Shown here one piece after another: positions 51,411 to 63,784 of a stretch of 64,000 nt of DNA. This DNA comes from Branchiostoma floridae (taxonomy: Eukaryota > Chordata > Leptocardii > Amphioxiformes > Branchiostomatidae). Location: assembly GCF_000003815.2 (NCBI RefSeq), contig NC_049988.1, forward strand, positions 19,981,712-20,045,711. The letters run 5' to 3'. The notes below the pieces were generated by a model. The model saw nothing but the letters and a program-made list of their open reading frames with translations, did not search any database and was not told the DNA's origin. The position numbers and the translations under genes are program-made. Numbering within the stretch: position 1 is the stretch's first letter; each line of letters begins with the position of its first letter.

Positions 51411-52235
51411 GACAATGAATGGAGTAGGTGATAAATCAAAGTCACATACGTACATTAAATCATGTCGAATATTTGACAAGCAGCCAAATTTCCGTACTTA
51501 AACAGAATCGGTTCGTTGATGTGCTCAAAAATTTGTATTTTCCCAGAACCATCGTAGAGTGGAATATGTTATCACCAAGCACAATAGAGGCATCTTCTCT
51601 GGATATTTTTAAGAACACTAAGTCTTGCAAATAGATGTGCAAAAGCTAGGTGTGACGGGTCCTTCAGTGTAATATAACCAGCTGCTGCTGCCGCGACGCG
51701 TGCCTGTGAAGCTGGTGTGTTACGCTGAAGGGATACCGGCTATATAGATACAGATACAGATTTTAGGCAATGAAGGGATTGGGTGATGCATCAAAGTCAC
51801 ATACGTACATTAAATCATGCCTAAAAGTTGACAAGCAGCCAACTTTCTGCACTTAAACAGAATCGGTTCGTTTATGTGCTCAAACAATTCGTATTTTCCC
51901 AGAACCATCGTAGAGTGGAATATGTTATCACCAGGTACAATAGGGGCATCTTCTCTGGATATTTTTAAGAACACTTGCAGATAGATGTGCGAAAGCTAGG
52001 TGTGACGGGTCCTTCAGTGTAATATAACCAGCTGCTGCTGCCGCGCCGCGTGCCTGCGAAGCTAGTTTGTTACGCTAAAGGGTGGTTAGGCTGGCTATGT
52101 AGTTTCAGATACCGACTTTAGGCAACGAATAGAGTAGGTGATACATCAAAGTCACATACGTACATTAAATCATGCCCAACAGTTGACAAGCAGCCAATTT
52201 TCCGTACTTAAACAGAATCGGTTCCTCCCAGACTT
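51411..52235 (+). mobile_element. Tandem CR1/L2-like LINE tails (unit about 355 bp, two full and one partial copy)
   Basis: Copies start near 51411, 51766 and 52120. The first two encode a reverse-transcriptase C-terminus: FVDVLKNLYFPRTIVEWNML followed by SPSTIEASSLDIFKN in copy 1, and a matching YFPRTIVEWNML in copy 2. Each is followed by a GC-rich 3' UTR with CAGCTGCTGCTGCCGCG and GTTACGCT. Copy 1 ends in GATACAGATACAGAT, typical of CR1-type tails. Copy 3 breaks off after CAGAATCGGTTC. Confidence 0.8.
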
Positions 52236-53562
52236 CTCTCCAAGCTGCACATTTATCAGCGCCCCGGAGAGACCCGGGTGACCCTGCGGTTACTTTGCCG
52301 ACTCCGTGACCTTAGAATAGAGTTATGGATCATCTTAACGAAACATCAATGGTTTCCTAAACCGCCAACGTATCAATGTTACATCATTTATTCAATACCG
52401 TATACCAACGAACATTACTAGCACGCACACCAACATTTTCCCACCCGTGTTGATGTATCTATTACGGAAGAAAATGTCCGCAACTTCAAAACCACATTTA
52501 GACGTATCCCTCATGCTATAATTTGTCATGTCACAGCGCCCTAGGGAATACATTCTTTACCTCCCCTTTGATTCAAGGAATGTCAATATATTCAGCGACC
52601 TCATGGCTCCCCGAGCCGACCTCGATAGGATGGGAGTCTATAGTAAGCTTTAACAGGGAAGTACACTATGTTTATGCTAGCGGCTAGACATGCTACCTCC
52701 TTGAGAATAAATGGCTTCAAAGGGTTTGAAATCAAGCAATATTTCAGAACATGCATGAACATATTTTGTGCTTGTACGAGCGATGAACACTGTCCAGTCA
52801 GCTAACATCAGAATTGCAATAGAATCTGCTCACAGATTTGACTTACGTGGCAGGAACTACAATACTATGCTGCAGGAATGATGGACAATATAAAGTATTT
52901 TACCATAGTTTTCACTTTTGTGTGTTTTTGTGCATATTTCACTAAGAATTGTACATCCCAGAAGCATGTTTTGGCTTATTGCAAAAGGTAATGAGCACAG
53001 CTACATAGCCAAAAGCCAATACGATTGGAAAAGCCTCTACTTAAAATGTATAAGACAAACGAAGATCCCACGACCTCATCTCCGGAAGCGTTTCATCTTT
53101 CTTAGAAAATCCATTCATGCAAATACCAAACATCGACTTGAATCAGCGGGTCAATTAATCAGTTCACTTGTCTTCCCTTCGTTTCTCTCTGCTAACGATT
53201 AGATATAGAAGTCAAGGCCGACCGGATATTGGGTCTTCTTGTCCTGAAGCAGATCAACTACAAATATTTCGATAGTTTGACTATTTTCTTCAAAATTCAT
53301 TTCACCAGGCGGCTATTCCACTGTAGCTTCGATTCAACCTGAGTTGAATCTGAACCATTTTATTTCATTATGGGTATATACACATACAGAGCATGAAAAG
53401 ATTCGTTTTTTTAGCTTTATAATTCTCTGAAAGCTCTGTCAAACCGCCCGGTTTCAGTGCAGTGGCAGGGATGAGGTTATTGCAACTATTTCAAGCTGGT
53501 GGATAAATGAGATTGAAGTAAATTTTCTAAATGTCCATCAAAGCTCCAATGTTCTGTGAACT
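52236..53562. other. No gene recognised
   Basis: A 94-codon plus-strand frame (52918-53202) has no recognised homology. The remainder is AT-rich. Confidence 0.3.
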
Positions 53563-53985
53563 ATCCAGCTGGAGCATAGCCTGGTTACCAAACCCCAGCC
53601 CGATCTCAAGTATCTATCGTGCAGGGGGCTGGCCGGATGGGATAGAAACTCTTCTCAATTTTGCACCTTATAGTGGGCAAAAAACTCCACCAATAGAACA
53701 ACACAGGATCAGCAGGATGTAATTACACCCCTGCCATGATTGGTTAAAGACCCCCAACTGTGCTTTTTGAATCCATAACGTAGCTGATTCGCTACTGTGA
53801 TAGCCTGCTGACCAACTGTGGTGTGTTGTAGCTGGCTACCTGTGGTGAGAGTGGTCATCAATCCTAGGTACTCCTCCATCTGATCAAGGGCTTTCGAGAA
53901 CCTTTCTACAGCCATCCTGCCAGACCCCAACACGAACTATATATCTTGAGGTTGGGGTATGGAATCCAGGCTAGCTGGAGCAGTA
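53563..53985. mobile_element. Element with inverted ends, possibly with a small coding remnant
   Basis: The left end GCTGGAGCATAGCCTGG with ACCAAACCCCAGCC is mirrored at the right by GGTTGGGGTATGGAATCCAG and GCTAGCTGGAGCAG. A minus-strand frame (53709-53933) reads as a helical segment (ERFSKALDQMEEYLGLMTTL) and could be a remnant, but I recognise no family. Flanking 53986-54350 shows nothing else. Confidence 0.45.
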
Positions 53986-54350
53986 CAAATGGGGAAAGGG
54001 AAACCGTGAAACTACAAGTAGCTATAGGTCAAGAAAGTGAACGTTTTACTACAACGTTCATTAGTTTATTTACGTATTTAATGAGCGAGAGACTTGAATC
54101 GTGACTAAAACATTGTGCATGAAAACTCCCTAAATGAATTACAGGAATATTTCGCCCTCCGTACGAACAATGCTTCCTTGTTTGCCTCACCTTATTACGC
54201 CTAGGTTATTACCTTACCAATCTGATCCATCGGCTCCTTCATCCATCCCTGCCTTATCGATTGTAATTACGTCACTCATTCATCACTCATCAACTCGATA
54301 AATTTGTTAACGGCCAAACGTTTCAAACAGCATTCCCTAACTTTCTTTAT

Positions 54351-54537
54351 ACCCCCTCACATTAGGCGCGATTCGATCGGACGACGAGTCTGCGAGCTCT
54401 AATTTACGAGGAGGCATGACCCTGATGCCGACGAAGAAATGGCAGAGTTCCCGCCTTCCCGTAAGAGTCATGCCTCCTCGTAATTTAGAGCTCGCAGACT
54501 CGTCGTCCGATCGAATCGCGCTTAATGTGAGGGGGGT
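54351..54537. mobile_element. Hairpin MITE with 70-bp arms
   Basis: Arms 54351-54420 and 54467-54537 match as inverse repeats apart from two substitutions and one extra base. Shared blocks are CGCGATTCGATCGGACGACG and ACGAGGAGGCATGAC. The loop is 46 bp. It sits directly beside a member of the GGTCACATAGG family. Confidence 0.85.
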
Positions 54538-54544
54538 ATTAGTG

Positions 54545-54900
54545 AGGGCGCGGGCAGACGGGTCGTGCGTTCGTCGTACGATTTTGATGCTAAAGAATTT
54601 TCAAGCAGGCCTTGATACCCCTGTCACATTATCCACGATCTTCGGGCGTATCGATGGAAGATCGGCCATATTTAAGATCGACAGAGAGCTGCGCGTACTT
54701 TTCACCCGAAAACCGACCCTGTCACATATAAGCCATACTTTGTACCTTGAACAAATGCTGTGCAATATCATAAAGTTAGTATTGTATGCGAGGCTCGGAT
54801 GATTACCGCCGAGTCGTCGTCTGATCGATTTTCGCCAAATGTGACGGGTGTATGACAGGACCAACCTTCGATATGGATCCAAAACAGCATTTCGCCCTTC
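54545..54900. mobile_element. Diverged member of the GGTCACATAGGTCGT MITE family
   Basis: It starts GAGGGCGCGGGCAGACGGGT and shares CGTACGATTTTGATGC, AGGACCAACC and ATGGATCCAAAACAGCA with the copy at 12278. It is longer because of an insertion or an older form in the middle. The 128-codon open frame through it is not a gene. Confidence 0.55.
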
Positions 54901-55399
54901 GTGTTCCCTATCCAGTTCTTGTTTACCCTACATTATTACGCTTATGATCCATCGGCTCCTTCATCCACCCATGTCTTATCGATTGTAATTACGTTCCTCA
55001 CTCATCAAGAGCCTCATTTCCTGTCAGCATGCCTGGATAATGTACCACGTGACGTACCCACCTAATGACTCACATCTCCAGACGGATTAGCCAGGTATTT
55101 ACCGCTGTGATTTATTCTACAATAAACAGACAATTCAACACAAAGTACAAAGCAATTTCTTCAAACTTCATTCAATAAAGGTTAGACAATAATAATGTCT
55201 ATTCAACTTATGCTACGAAACCCAGATAATGAATATTTTATGTTGATTTTTGTTACTTTTTCTGTTCACAAATGGTGTAGGTTTTGTTGCCAATGTTTAA
55301 TTTTTTTGTGTATGAATTGTTACGGACTCCGGGAGGAACAGTGTTAAAGTATATCACTAATGGAGATAAAACAAACAAGCAAGCAACTAGATAGTAAGA

Positions 55400-55485
55400 T
55401 GCACAAAATTACAGTTACTCAAGCAACTGAATAGGTTTCTTAACGGCCAAACGTTTCAGAGAGCATCCGCTAACTTTTGTCAGTG
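55400..55485 (+). mobile_element. ACTCAAGCAACTGG-family fragment
   Basis: Contains AGTTACTCAAGCAACTGAAT, then GGCCAAACGTTTCAGAGAGC and ATCCGCTAACTTTTGTCAGTGA. It is the host of the next element, which interrupts it at TGA. Sequence at 54307-54345 (GGCCAAACGTTTC) is another fragment. Positions 54901-55399 show nothing else. Confidence 0.6.
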
Positions 55486-55690
55486 AGGGTGCGGTCACAT
55501 AGGTCGTGCGATCGTCGTACGATTTTGATGCCATAGGATTGTCAATCAGCCTGTGACAGAACCAACCACCGCCATGGATGCAAAACATTTCTGTGTGCGA
55601 AGACAGTTTAACTTTGAAAGAGACGTAAATGATTGTCCTACAAAATCGTATGACGATCGCACGAACGTTGTAAATGCGCCCTGACTTCAT
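55486..55690. mobile_element. MITE of the GGTCACATAGGTCGT family
   Basis: The left end GGGTGCGGTCACATAGGTCG matches the element at 12278, with CGTACGATTTTGATGCCATA and ACAGAACCAACCACC inside. The right end is GCGCCC. TGA flanks both sides, consistent with a 3-bp duplication. Positions 55691-56140 show only a short GAAGAAGAAGAAG run at 55828 and AT-rich sequence. Confidence 0.7.
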
Positions 55691-56140
55691 TCACTGAGAC
55701 GAAAAAACGGCGGAGCCTATTTAAATTGACCAGGATTTTCGTATAGGCTGTGACTTTGGATAATGGAGTATTGTTCTGAGTCTGTACCGGTACCAGATGT
55801 CAAGATAGTGGGCGCTGAACGGAAGAATAGGAAGAAGAAGAAGAAGATCACACTAGTATACCATTTGCACAGATTTACTGTATCCTGTCAATCAGATGTT
55901 ATTCTTATTTTCTTTTAAATAGCGGCACCGAAATAATTTGTCTTAACTTGAGTGGGCCGCTACTTGTCTGTTATTTTGCCTTTATATGTTTGTTCAATAA
56001 AAAAAAATCCAATTGCTTGAGTTATCCTGCAATATCATCAAAGATAACATATAGCGAAACCCACGTAGTGGATCAAATGGTTCATGATATTACTCTAGGC
56101 AATTTCACTCGCTAAGCATAGGTGAGACAGAGCTTTTGAT

Positions 56141-56352
56141 TGTATGCCAATGTTTGAGTGTATGCCAATGTTTGAGTGTTTGCCAATGTTTGAGTGTTTG
56201 CCAATGTTTGAGTGTTTGCCAATGTTTGAGTGTTTGCCAATGTTTGAGTGTTTGCCAATGTTTGAGTGTTTGCCAATGTTTGAGTGTTTGCCAATGTTTG
56301 AGTGTTTGCCAATGGTTGAGTGTTTGCCAATGGTTGAGTGTTTGCCAACGTT
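56141..56352. repeat. 18-bp minisatellite, about 12 copies
   Basis: The unit TGCCAATGTTTGAGTGTT is repeated almost without change; the last copies switch to CCAATGGTTGAG. Because 18 is a multiple of 3 and the unit lacks stops in several frames, four overlapping open frames cross it. None is a gene. It is not a CRISPR array: there are no spacers. Confidence 0.95.
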
Positions 56353-56496
56353 CACCTGTACATCACCCAATTGCGTCGCCAATCGCATGGACCTTTACGT
56401 CTCAAATATCCCTCATCTTCAGACCATACTTAAGTGCATTGGCAATTTTTAGGGAATTGATGAGCAGAAATAAAGTATTATTTCTATCAAGTTATG

Positions 56497-56625
56497 CCAA
56501 AAAGCAGTTACTCGCGCGATCGAGAAACAGGATATGAGTTGTCCAAAATCATATCCAGTTGCTTGAGTAACTATGTTTATAGCGTATCTTATTACCTGGA
56601 TGTCTAACGTCGACGTATCTATGAA
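56497..56625. mobile_element. Foldback copy of the ACTCAAGCAACTGG family
   Basis: GCCAAAAAGCAGTTACTCGC at the left and, inverted, CCAGTTGCTTGAGTAACTA at the right, then GCGTATCTTATTACCTGGAT and GTCTAACGTCGACG. This gives a near-complete right end for the family. Positions 56626-57099 show nothing recognised. Confidence 0.7.
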
Positions 56626-57099
56626 GTTATGTTTTATTTAGTGTAAAAATAATCATAGTATATTTGTTTCTAAGTTTTCTGAGAGATGGTTCTTATAAAC
56701 GTTTTGCTTTTCCTTGAACTCAAACAATTTTGATGAAATGGAAATAATATAAAGTGCAATCCCTACTTTACAGTTAACCATAAGATAAGCCGTAGGTGTA
56801 TGTGTTTCAGTTAATTCGATTTGGTACATTACTTTAGAATCAAACCAGAAACCCAATCTTACTAAGCCGTAAAGAAAACAGTAAAGTTTGATGCGGTTCT
56901 GATAAACGATAATTCAGTCGAATATAAGCTTTAAAGCCTCCTCTCCGATACTGATATTGCCTATTTGCTTCTAAGTCACGAATATGATGGTTTTCATATC
57001 TACCTCGTAAAGCCATATCATGCTGAGATCTACATAAAGTGGATTACCAACGCGCAGCTGCGCCACATCTTCTCCTCCTTATCTTATATTCGTTCTTCC

Positions 57100-57531
57100 T
57101 TTAAGTGTCCACCATCTACCATTAACGAAATAGGCGACGTAAGCTGAGCTATCCCTTCTCTAAGTTGTTGAAATATCCTGACCTGCTGCACACGTTATTG
57201 TATTATGTTGTAACGTTTACGACCTTGTGTATGGGTATCCTAATATCCCATTAAAACCGTGCCTGATACCCCTGACTACGCTGCCAACTGTGTTATGTTT
57301 GACTGCAGCTCCACCAAAAGATATTCTTTTTCCCTTTAAGTGTCCACCATTAATGTAAGAGACGAGTTAAGCTGAGCCATCCCTTCTCTAAGTTGTTGAA
57401 ATACCCTGACCTCCTGCACACACGTTACAGTATTATGCTGTACAGTTTACGACTCTATGTATGGGTATCCTAATATCCCATTAAAACCGTGCCTGATACC
57501 CGTTACTATGCTGCCAACTGTGTTATGTTCC
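57100..57531. repeat. Tandem duplication, unit 235 bp
   Basis: TTTAAGTGTCCACCAT at 57100 and 57335 begins each copy. CATCCCTTCTCTAAGTTGTT or a variant, then TATGGGTATCCTAATATCCC and CTGCCAACTGTGTTATGTT, follow in both. The following 57532-58560 has 90-110 codon frames on both strands but no recognisable product. Confidence 0.85.
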
Positions 57532-58560
57532 ACTAAAAGGCCTTATTCTACCGCCCATCTTTGCGAGCCAAACCCTCCTCGTAATCCACTTATAACGCCG
57601 CTTCCTCCATCATCTCCTCTCCCATGTATAGGGGTGATTACTGTTAACTCCTGCCGACAGGAATCGTGCATTATTCCGGGAATACAGGCCTGGCTTATTC
57701 ATCACGCCCTACCTGGTAGGATTATGTTGGATTCCTCAAAAGGAATTACGGAGCGCGCTAAGATGCAGTTATACCTTCGGGTAGAATAGGCGATGCAATT
57801 CGGTGACTGTTTCTTAAAAGGAAAAGAGGAAAGTGGTCATAAATTTCTTAACATACCTCTTGTCAGGATGGCACCCAGCCGAGACGGAGACGTCTGTGAG
57901 GAAGCGGTAGTGGACGCACTTCCCCGCTGCTTAGATCCTCTTCTGTATCAACTGACAGTCTGCGCTTTAGTTGATACCTCGCCACAAAATCATCGCCAAC
58001 ATTTTCTCCTGTATCAGTCTAATAATGACCGCAAAATGAGCTATTTTCACCATTTCGGTAGCCTCGTGCGTTTCTATCATAGTCTTCTAACGTCGATATG
58101 ACTCCGTCTTTCCCAGCTAACGGAACGTCCGAGATGTAAAGCTGCATTAGCTATCATCCGTCAGACGATGGGGAATCCTAAGTCAACAGGATTACTACAG
58201 CTAACCCTACATGAGATAGAGGGACGGGAATCAGGGCTGTGGACACGTTTGATGCGACGCGCGTGTCTTCCACTCAGGCTGCAGGTGACGAGAATCACGT
58301 TGTTCTTCCCGATACCGCTGAGACGGTGTCAGAAGCGTCTCTAATAGAAGAACTGCCTCCTCGGAACGCGCGTGATTTCTGGGCGGTCCGCACGCACAGG
58401 AGCCGGCAGGAGCACGGCTCTGAAAGGGGAAAATCGATCAACCAATGGGATCTGTGGAGAGTAATTGGTAGGGCTGGGAAAAGGCTCGTTAAGGGGTTGG
58501 GGAGAAGTTGAATTTGATTTTTGCAAAGGTGAAAGTAGTAGCTACAGATGGCATTTAAAA

Positions 58561-59400
58561 GGCAAGGTGTCCTTTGTGGATCAGTGGCGACAGATGGCGC
58601 ACACGTGACTGGAATGTAAACAGACACGAAACGATGTCACATCTGCTGTTGACCGATAAAGGAGCATAAGGCAAGATGCCAAATCGACGCTATCAAAGAA
58701 ACCCACTGCAAGATAACTTCAGATATGTCGGGTGACCGAGAGAAGTAGTTAGAGTTTATAAAGGTGGTATCTCATTGCACTTGGGGAACCGATGTGGTAA
58801 TGCGGGGGTTGGACATTACTCAACGAACTCCAGAGATAAAGAACGAATTTCCTAATTACGTTTCTTGTATTTCGTTGCCTTCTAAGTCATGCTTTAACCT
58901 ATTATCAAATATATGAATAATGAAAAAAATTGGAGAAAATAACAAGGCAGTGAACGAACCCCACGGTGCCGCACCGGTGTAACAAGTACAGTGAGATGTC
59001 ACATATATGTACTCAGAGAAACATGTTTGTGGTATGCTGACTCTGTGGTATAGCAGCGCACCTTAAGTATCGTAACAAACAGATGGCACATACGCGCGTG
59101 GAATGGAAGCCTGAAAAGAAAGGGCACAACAACGCTAGGCACGCGTGCTGCAGGCTGATAAAGATAATTAGGCTTTAAACTACTTAATTGTTATTCGTTG
59201 AAAGCCGCATTCATATGTTAAGTCAACGATCGCGCGAGCTAAACAGGATGTAAATTCCGCGTGTTACCATACACAGTAGAATGCCCTTTGTGATACACTA
59301 AAAACAGATGGCATATACATACGTGGAATGGGTGTAAAAAGTGTGCATGAGGAGCGGTATGGCAAGCATGTGACATGTGTTTTGGACTGATAAAGAAAAA
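58561..59400. repeat. Decayed dispersed repeat units
   Basis: ACAGATGGC followed by CACACGTGACTGGAATG or similar appears at 58588, 59081 and 59306, each followed within about 100 bp by CTGATAAAG or GACCGATAAAG. Spacing is irregular, suggesting an old tandem array. 59401-60107 shows no feature. Confidence 0.4.
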
Positions 59401-60107
59401 CAAATTAGCATAATTAACTGTGTCATTCCCAGGACAATTCCAAGTACTACTAATTTCCCTACTGCAGCGAGATGGACTACTGGACATGTAAAAAGACTGC
59501 ATACCCACTATTACCGAGGATACGTCTCGATCCATTTTGTGAAAGTATTTCTTTACGACATAGAAGTGCGAATCTTCGAGCACAAGACCAACGGGCTAAT
59601 GTTCAATTTCATAGACTGTAGACTGTAACTGTAAGAAGGGGTGGGGCCTGAATGCACACCAGAAGTTTCAGTTCTAGGAACTAGTCATAACACTGTTGTC
59701 AAAGTTTGTTTCTCTTGCTGGGAGTAATATGTTGATGAACTTTGGGCAACCCTAGGCAGCTTACACCTGAGTGACCACTAATCATGCCTACAGAGCAGTA
59801 ATGCCTCATATTTTGTTGGATGTAATCATAGTCCAGGCTTTTATCCCAGGGTAAGTACCCCTACGGAATATTGCACTCTGCGCACAGGGACAAATCATCG
59901 TCCCGCCGTAAAACGTGTCATTGAACCGCATCAAATGATATGTTTACGACTCCGCTACATTGCATCGGCTCTGACCCTCGTAGCATTGCCGCCAGCCTGA
60001 ACAGAAAAGTAACACGCGAATCTTTACTGCGCGGCCGCCTTGCTGACCCGAGGGGGGTAATAAGAGTGTACACCTACGATGCCCGTATAGAAACCCTCTC
60101 AAATGGC

Positions 60108-60400
60108 AAATATACGACGCGCCGAACTACACATACTCTGACCCCATAATCATGCTTGGACAGGAAAGTACGTATACCGTGCGGCTCGTCATAGCCTTGA
60201 CCCCTGACGAAAACGAGAAGGTACTACAAGGTGGTCCTTACTTGAACTGCATCAAACGAACGACAGATGTATACAACCCTCTAAATTACATGTATTCTGA
60301 CCCTATAAACATGCTTGGACAAGAAAGTACGTATACCGTACGGCTATCAAACGACAGTTATACAGCCCTCTAAATTACACGAGCTATGACCCCAATAACC
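60108..60400. repeat. Tandem repeat, unit about 160 bp, two copies plus a partial
   Basis: CATGCTTGGACARGAAAGTA and CGTATACCGTRCGGCT occur at about 60151 and 60310. The preceding AACTACACATACTCTGACCC-like text is present three times. Open frames here are repeat-driven. Confidence 0.7.
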
Positions 60401-60549
60401 GCTCCTTGTGGCCCTGTTTGAGTCTTAGAAAGAAGAAACGTGCGGTACTTTACTGGTCTGTCACTTTGAGGCAGATGAGAATAGAGGGCAAAGAGGTCCT
60501 AACTCAGGAGGGGTCGGCGCAATAAACAGTTTTACAACACCTTTTAAAA

Positions 60550-60660
60550 GATTGCGCGGCGCTAGCGACCATGGCCCGAGACCTGGAGGTCGTGAGTTCG
60601 ATACCCGGCCGCTGTCAATCACATGAGTTACATGCCTCTGGAAAGAGCTTTCCATTCCTC
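60550..60660 (+). mobile_element. tRNA-derived SINE head
   Basis: GCGCTAGCGACCATGGCCCG is followed by CGAGACCTGGAGGTC and the B-box GAGTTCGATACCC. The head has tRNA-like spacing but no paired acceptor stem. The body after it includes CTCTGGAAAGAGCTTTCC. Confidence 0.6.
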
Positions 60661-60893
60661 AGTTGTTTATTATGTGCCGTTTCACCGGGAGTTCACCACA
60701 AGGTAGGTGTTTAAGTAAAGTTTCGTTTATGGCTTGTCTCTCTGTGTTTCGACAATTTCGATATATTCAGTGCAACATTCTCAGTGCTGTGTTTTGTTTG
60801 ACGGACTAGAAGGGTTAACAATAGTATAGGCCACGACTAATCACTTTGATATTATTACAAATGTCAAAATATTCGTAACTTATAAAGGAAATT

Positions 60894-61088
60894 ATGGAGG
60901 ACATAGGGCTTCAGGTGGCCGAGCTTCTCTCTGTCATGCTAAACAGGACTTTTCTGGAAAGCGTGGTGTCATCTCTCTACAGAGACGTTCTTGTAAAACG
61001 ACCAGTGTCGGCTAAAATGGGACCAAAGGCCACTTCTATTAAGCCAGACCGGCGCCTCTGCGTTTTTCAGCATCGTTCCATACCATGA
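60894..61088 (+). other. Unrecognised 64-codon open frame
   Basis: Reads MEDIGLQVAELLSVMLNRTF and ends FQHRSIP before TGA. The first half looks amphipathic-helical. No known family, no clear splice sites, and AT-rich surroundings. Kept only because its composition is more protein-like than its neighbours. Positions 61089-62064 show nothing else. Confidence 0.12.
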
Positions 61089-62064
61089 ATATCTGGGACA
61101 GATATTGGTTCACCTCACAGGGAAGAAATTTCAAATTACGCACCAAAATCTAGCTACGTTATGCATCTGATTATAATAGTTAGAGAGATTGCCTATTAAA
61201 ATTGACAAATTGCTGACCTTATTCGTGGGGTTATGATGCTTGCTTTCACGTTATCCTCTTAAGACAGTAGCTTTGTCGGGTCATTATTTTGGCATGATGA
61301 ATATCACCGTAAATTGTCCCCACAGCACCGTGAAACAGGCAGAATGTCTAGATTGCAACAGGCATAAAGCTGACAGAAGCTCTGAGTATGGAGCTTATAG
61401 CCTTCATGTATTTTGAACAATGTAGTAACACTACGGTATTTTAAGGCTTATCTTATTGACATCAAATCCATTTTGATTTGATAATTTGATAAAGCACATG
61501 TGTTTGATGATTTTTATTGACATGTTATATGTTGTGTATGTTACATACTGTATGCGTGTGTATTACTCCTGGAAGAGTACTTGTTGCAATGATATATCAA
61601 CAATTAAAATGAGTCAATTAAGAATAAACAATTTTGCTTCAGAAATATGAAAGGGTTTTTTGAACAAAATACAATTATCAAATCGAAAAAATTCAGAGTA
61701 GCAAACGAAATATAAGACCCACATTTATGGCTTTACGATACGGGAAATGTGTAACACCTACTTTGAGCCCATGTCTGGCACATCATTGAGTGTGAGATCA
61801 AAGAACTATTTCAAAGCCAGTTCCAATAACCATCGACAACTTCAGATCGTTACAGCAATTTCCCAGCAGGGTCACTGACCTAGGAAAAGCAACCGACGCG
61901 TTTCATTGAGCGCGAAAAATGCAGATGTTCCCACAAATCGCACGATCCATAAGCAATCCGATGTATTCAACAATAAATCCATCCCGCTGGATAATCTACT
62001 TCCGTGCCCTAAAGATAATATATAAGTCCCGCTGACATAACGCAAAGAACCACAATTAGAATGT

Positions 62065-62160
62065 GCCAAAAAGCAGTTACTCAAGCAACTGGATATGATT
62101 TTTAATATCAATTTGCAAGAGTAACTGCTTTTTTTGGCATTTCTTATTACCTAGATCTTC
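62065..62160. mobile_element. Foldback copy of the ACTCAAGCAACTGG family
   Basis: GCCAAAAAGCAGTTACTCAA at the left and GAGTAACTGCTTTTTTTGGC at the right form a hairpin, followed by ATTTCTTATTACCTAGAT. It is the most compact copy in the window. Positions 62161-62868 show nothing recognised. Confidence 0.75.
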
Positions 62161-62867
62161 ATCGACGCATAATGACAATAAAGTTTCTTGCATATTTATG
62201 TCCCTTTGCTTGATGAACTAAGTTCGATACTAAGGGAGTGATAGAAAAGCTATATACATGCTATTCTCTTCTAGTTTTTCCAGTACATTGTAGTGGAATG
62301 ATCTCACAACATGATCTGATTGTAAATGCATAGAAAACGTGAGACAGTAGGGTGCAACAGCGACAATTTATCTCTACATACCATGACAGGGGATGAAACA
62401 TGTGAGACCCGATTCTGCTGTGACACCCGCAGACTAACCTGGAGGTAACATCTGGTACAAGCAGGGGAGGGCAATGTTGTAGGGTTTCTGTCAGCTCGAG
62501 ATACTACGCAGGGATAATAACAAGTATAACAATTATACTCGCCGACATAACTTGTAGACAATTCTTTTTTATCTTTTTGCTTTGGGACAGACGAGAACAA
62601 TGTGGCACTGCAGTCAAGTTAGTAACTTATTTTTATAGTGCCACTTGTTGTGTTTTTCATCGATTATGCCAACAAGACGCTACAAATCACGACCATAGCA
62701 TGCTCAGAACTCGAGATATCAAACGCAGAAGTTCCACTGCAGTACCCTTATAACACGCTAGGGTGACCAAAATCTGATAGTTACAAGATCTCATCAAGAC
62801 CTACCGAAGTATCAAATATCAAGGCAATCCACAAAGTAGTCTGCTGATCTGGAGTTATGCTGGTCAA

Positions 62868-62868
<1 letters not shown>

Positions 62869-62917
<49 letters not shown>

Positions 62918-62926
62918 ACACACACA
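62869..62926. repeat. CA dinucleotide microsatellite
   Basis: About 58 bp of CA repeat with a single AGAC interruption. Positions 62927-63784 show no gene; ATACTTGAGTAT and its inverse form a small hairpin at 63370-63407. Confidence 0.95.
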
Positions 62927-63784
62927 AAGGCTACAGAAAGCATAACCTTCTAGCGATGTTAATAACGTGAAGTTCACCAGTGAAGTTCAAATTCTCCGTG
63001 CCTGACTGTACGTATGCGTCTCGGCATGGGAATTACGTCTGACTAATGGTGTGGATGAAGTCTGCAGATCCAATATCACGATACGGCAGCAGGCTGACGC
63101 GTGTGGAGCCGATAGCTGATGAGGGCTCAGATACACAACCAAGCAGAGATAACTGGAGTTAGCTAGATCATGGCAGTGAATACAGGCTGATGTATGAATC
63201 TTATCTTGTGTACGATATCATATCCAAGAAACCAGAGCGTTATATAAGTTTGTAAGCAAATACGGCAAACAAAAGGTAACATCACGTCTTGGTTATTCAG
63301 TGAAGAGTTAGTTATTAAGAAGATGCCTCTCATCAAGAAAACAAAACGTTATGTAAGTGCATTTTATTATATACTTGAGTATAAATGCTTGAGTTCATAC
63401 TCAAGTATCACGTAGTTTGAAGTTTCAAAGCATGACTCTATGTCTCCATCATTACCTTTCACAACGATTCATTGCCCAGTTCTAATGAGAGTTTCAGACC
63501 GAGCCATTTACACCCTGTAGCTATTCTAAATTGGATTTGACGTGGACGTGGTTGCAACACACACAGTAAATGCTGTGTTGATGGCAATGCTACTAGTTTC
63601 TGCTTTTGCCCAATTTGTCAGTCGGTTTTGACTATAATTCTAGTGTACACTTGAAGCAACTAATACAGTGAGATGATATCACTGTTTTCTAAAATATCAG
63701 GGTTTTTTTTTCCATGACTTGTCGTTTATGTTCTTGGTTGTAACTGTGACTTCACGGTTACTTGTTGACATGGCCATTGACCTT

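Noticed and set aside
54416-54802. 128-codon plus-strand frame
   Set aside because: It runs through a hairpin MITE and a neighbouring MITE; no protein features.
56095-56537. Four overlapping open frames, and a CRISPR-like look, in the 18-bp repeat
   Set aside because: A stop-free unit with a length divisible by three opens several frames. There are no spacers between repeats, so it is a minisatellite.
58239-58511. 90-codon plus-strand frame in GC-richer DNA
   Set aside because: Considered as an exon, but the minus strand is equally open (110 codons) and no domain or flanking splice logic supports it.
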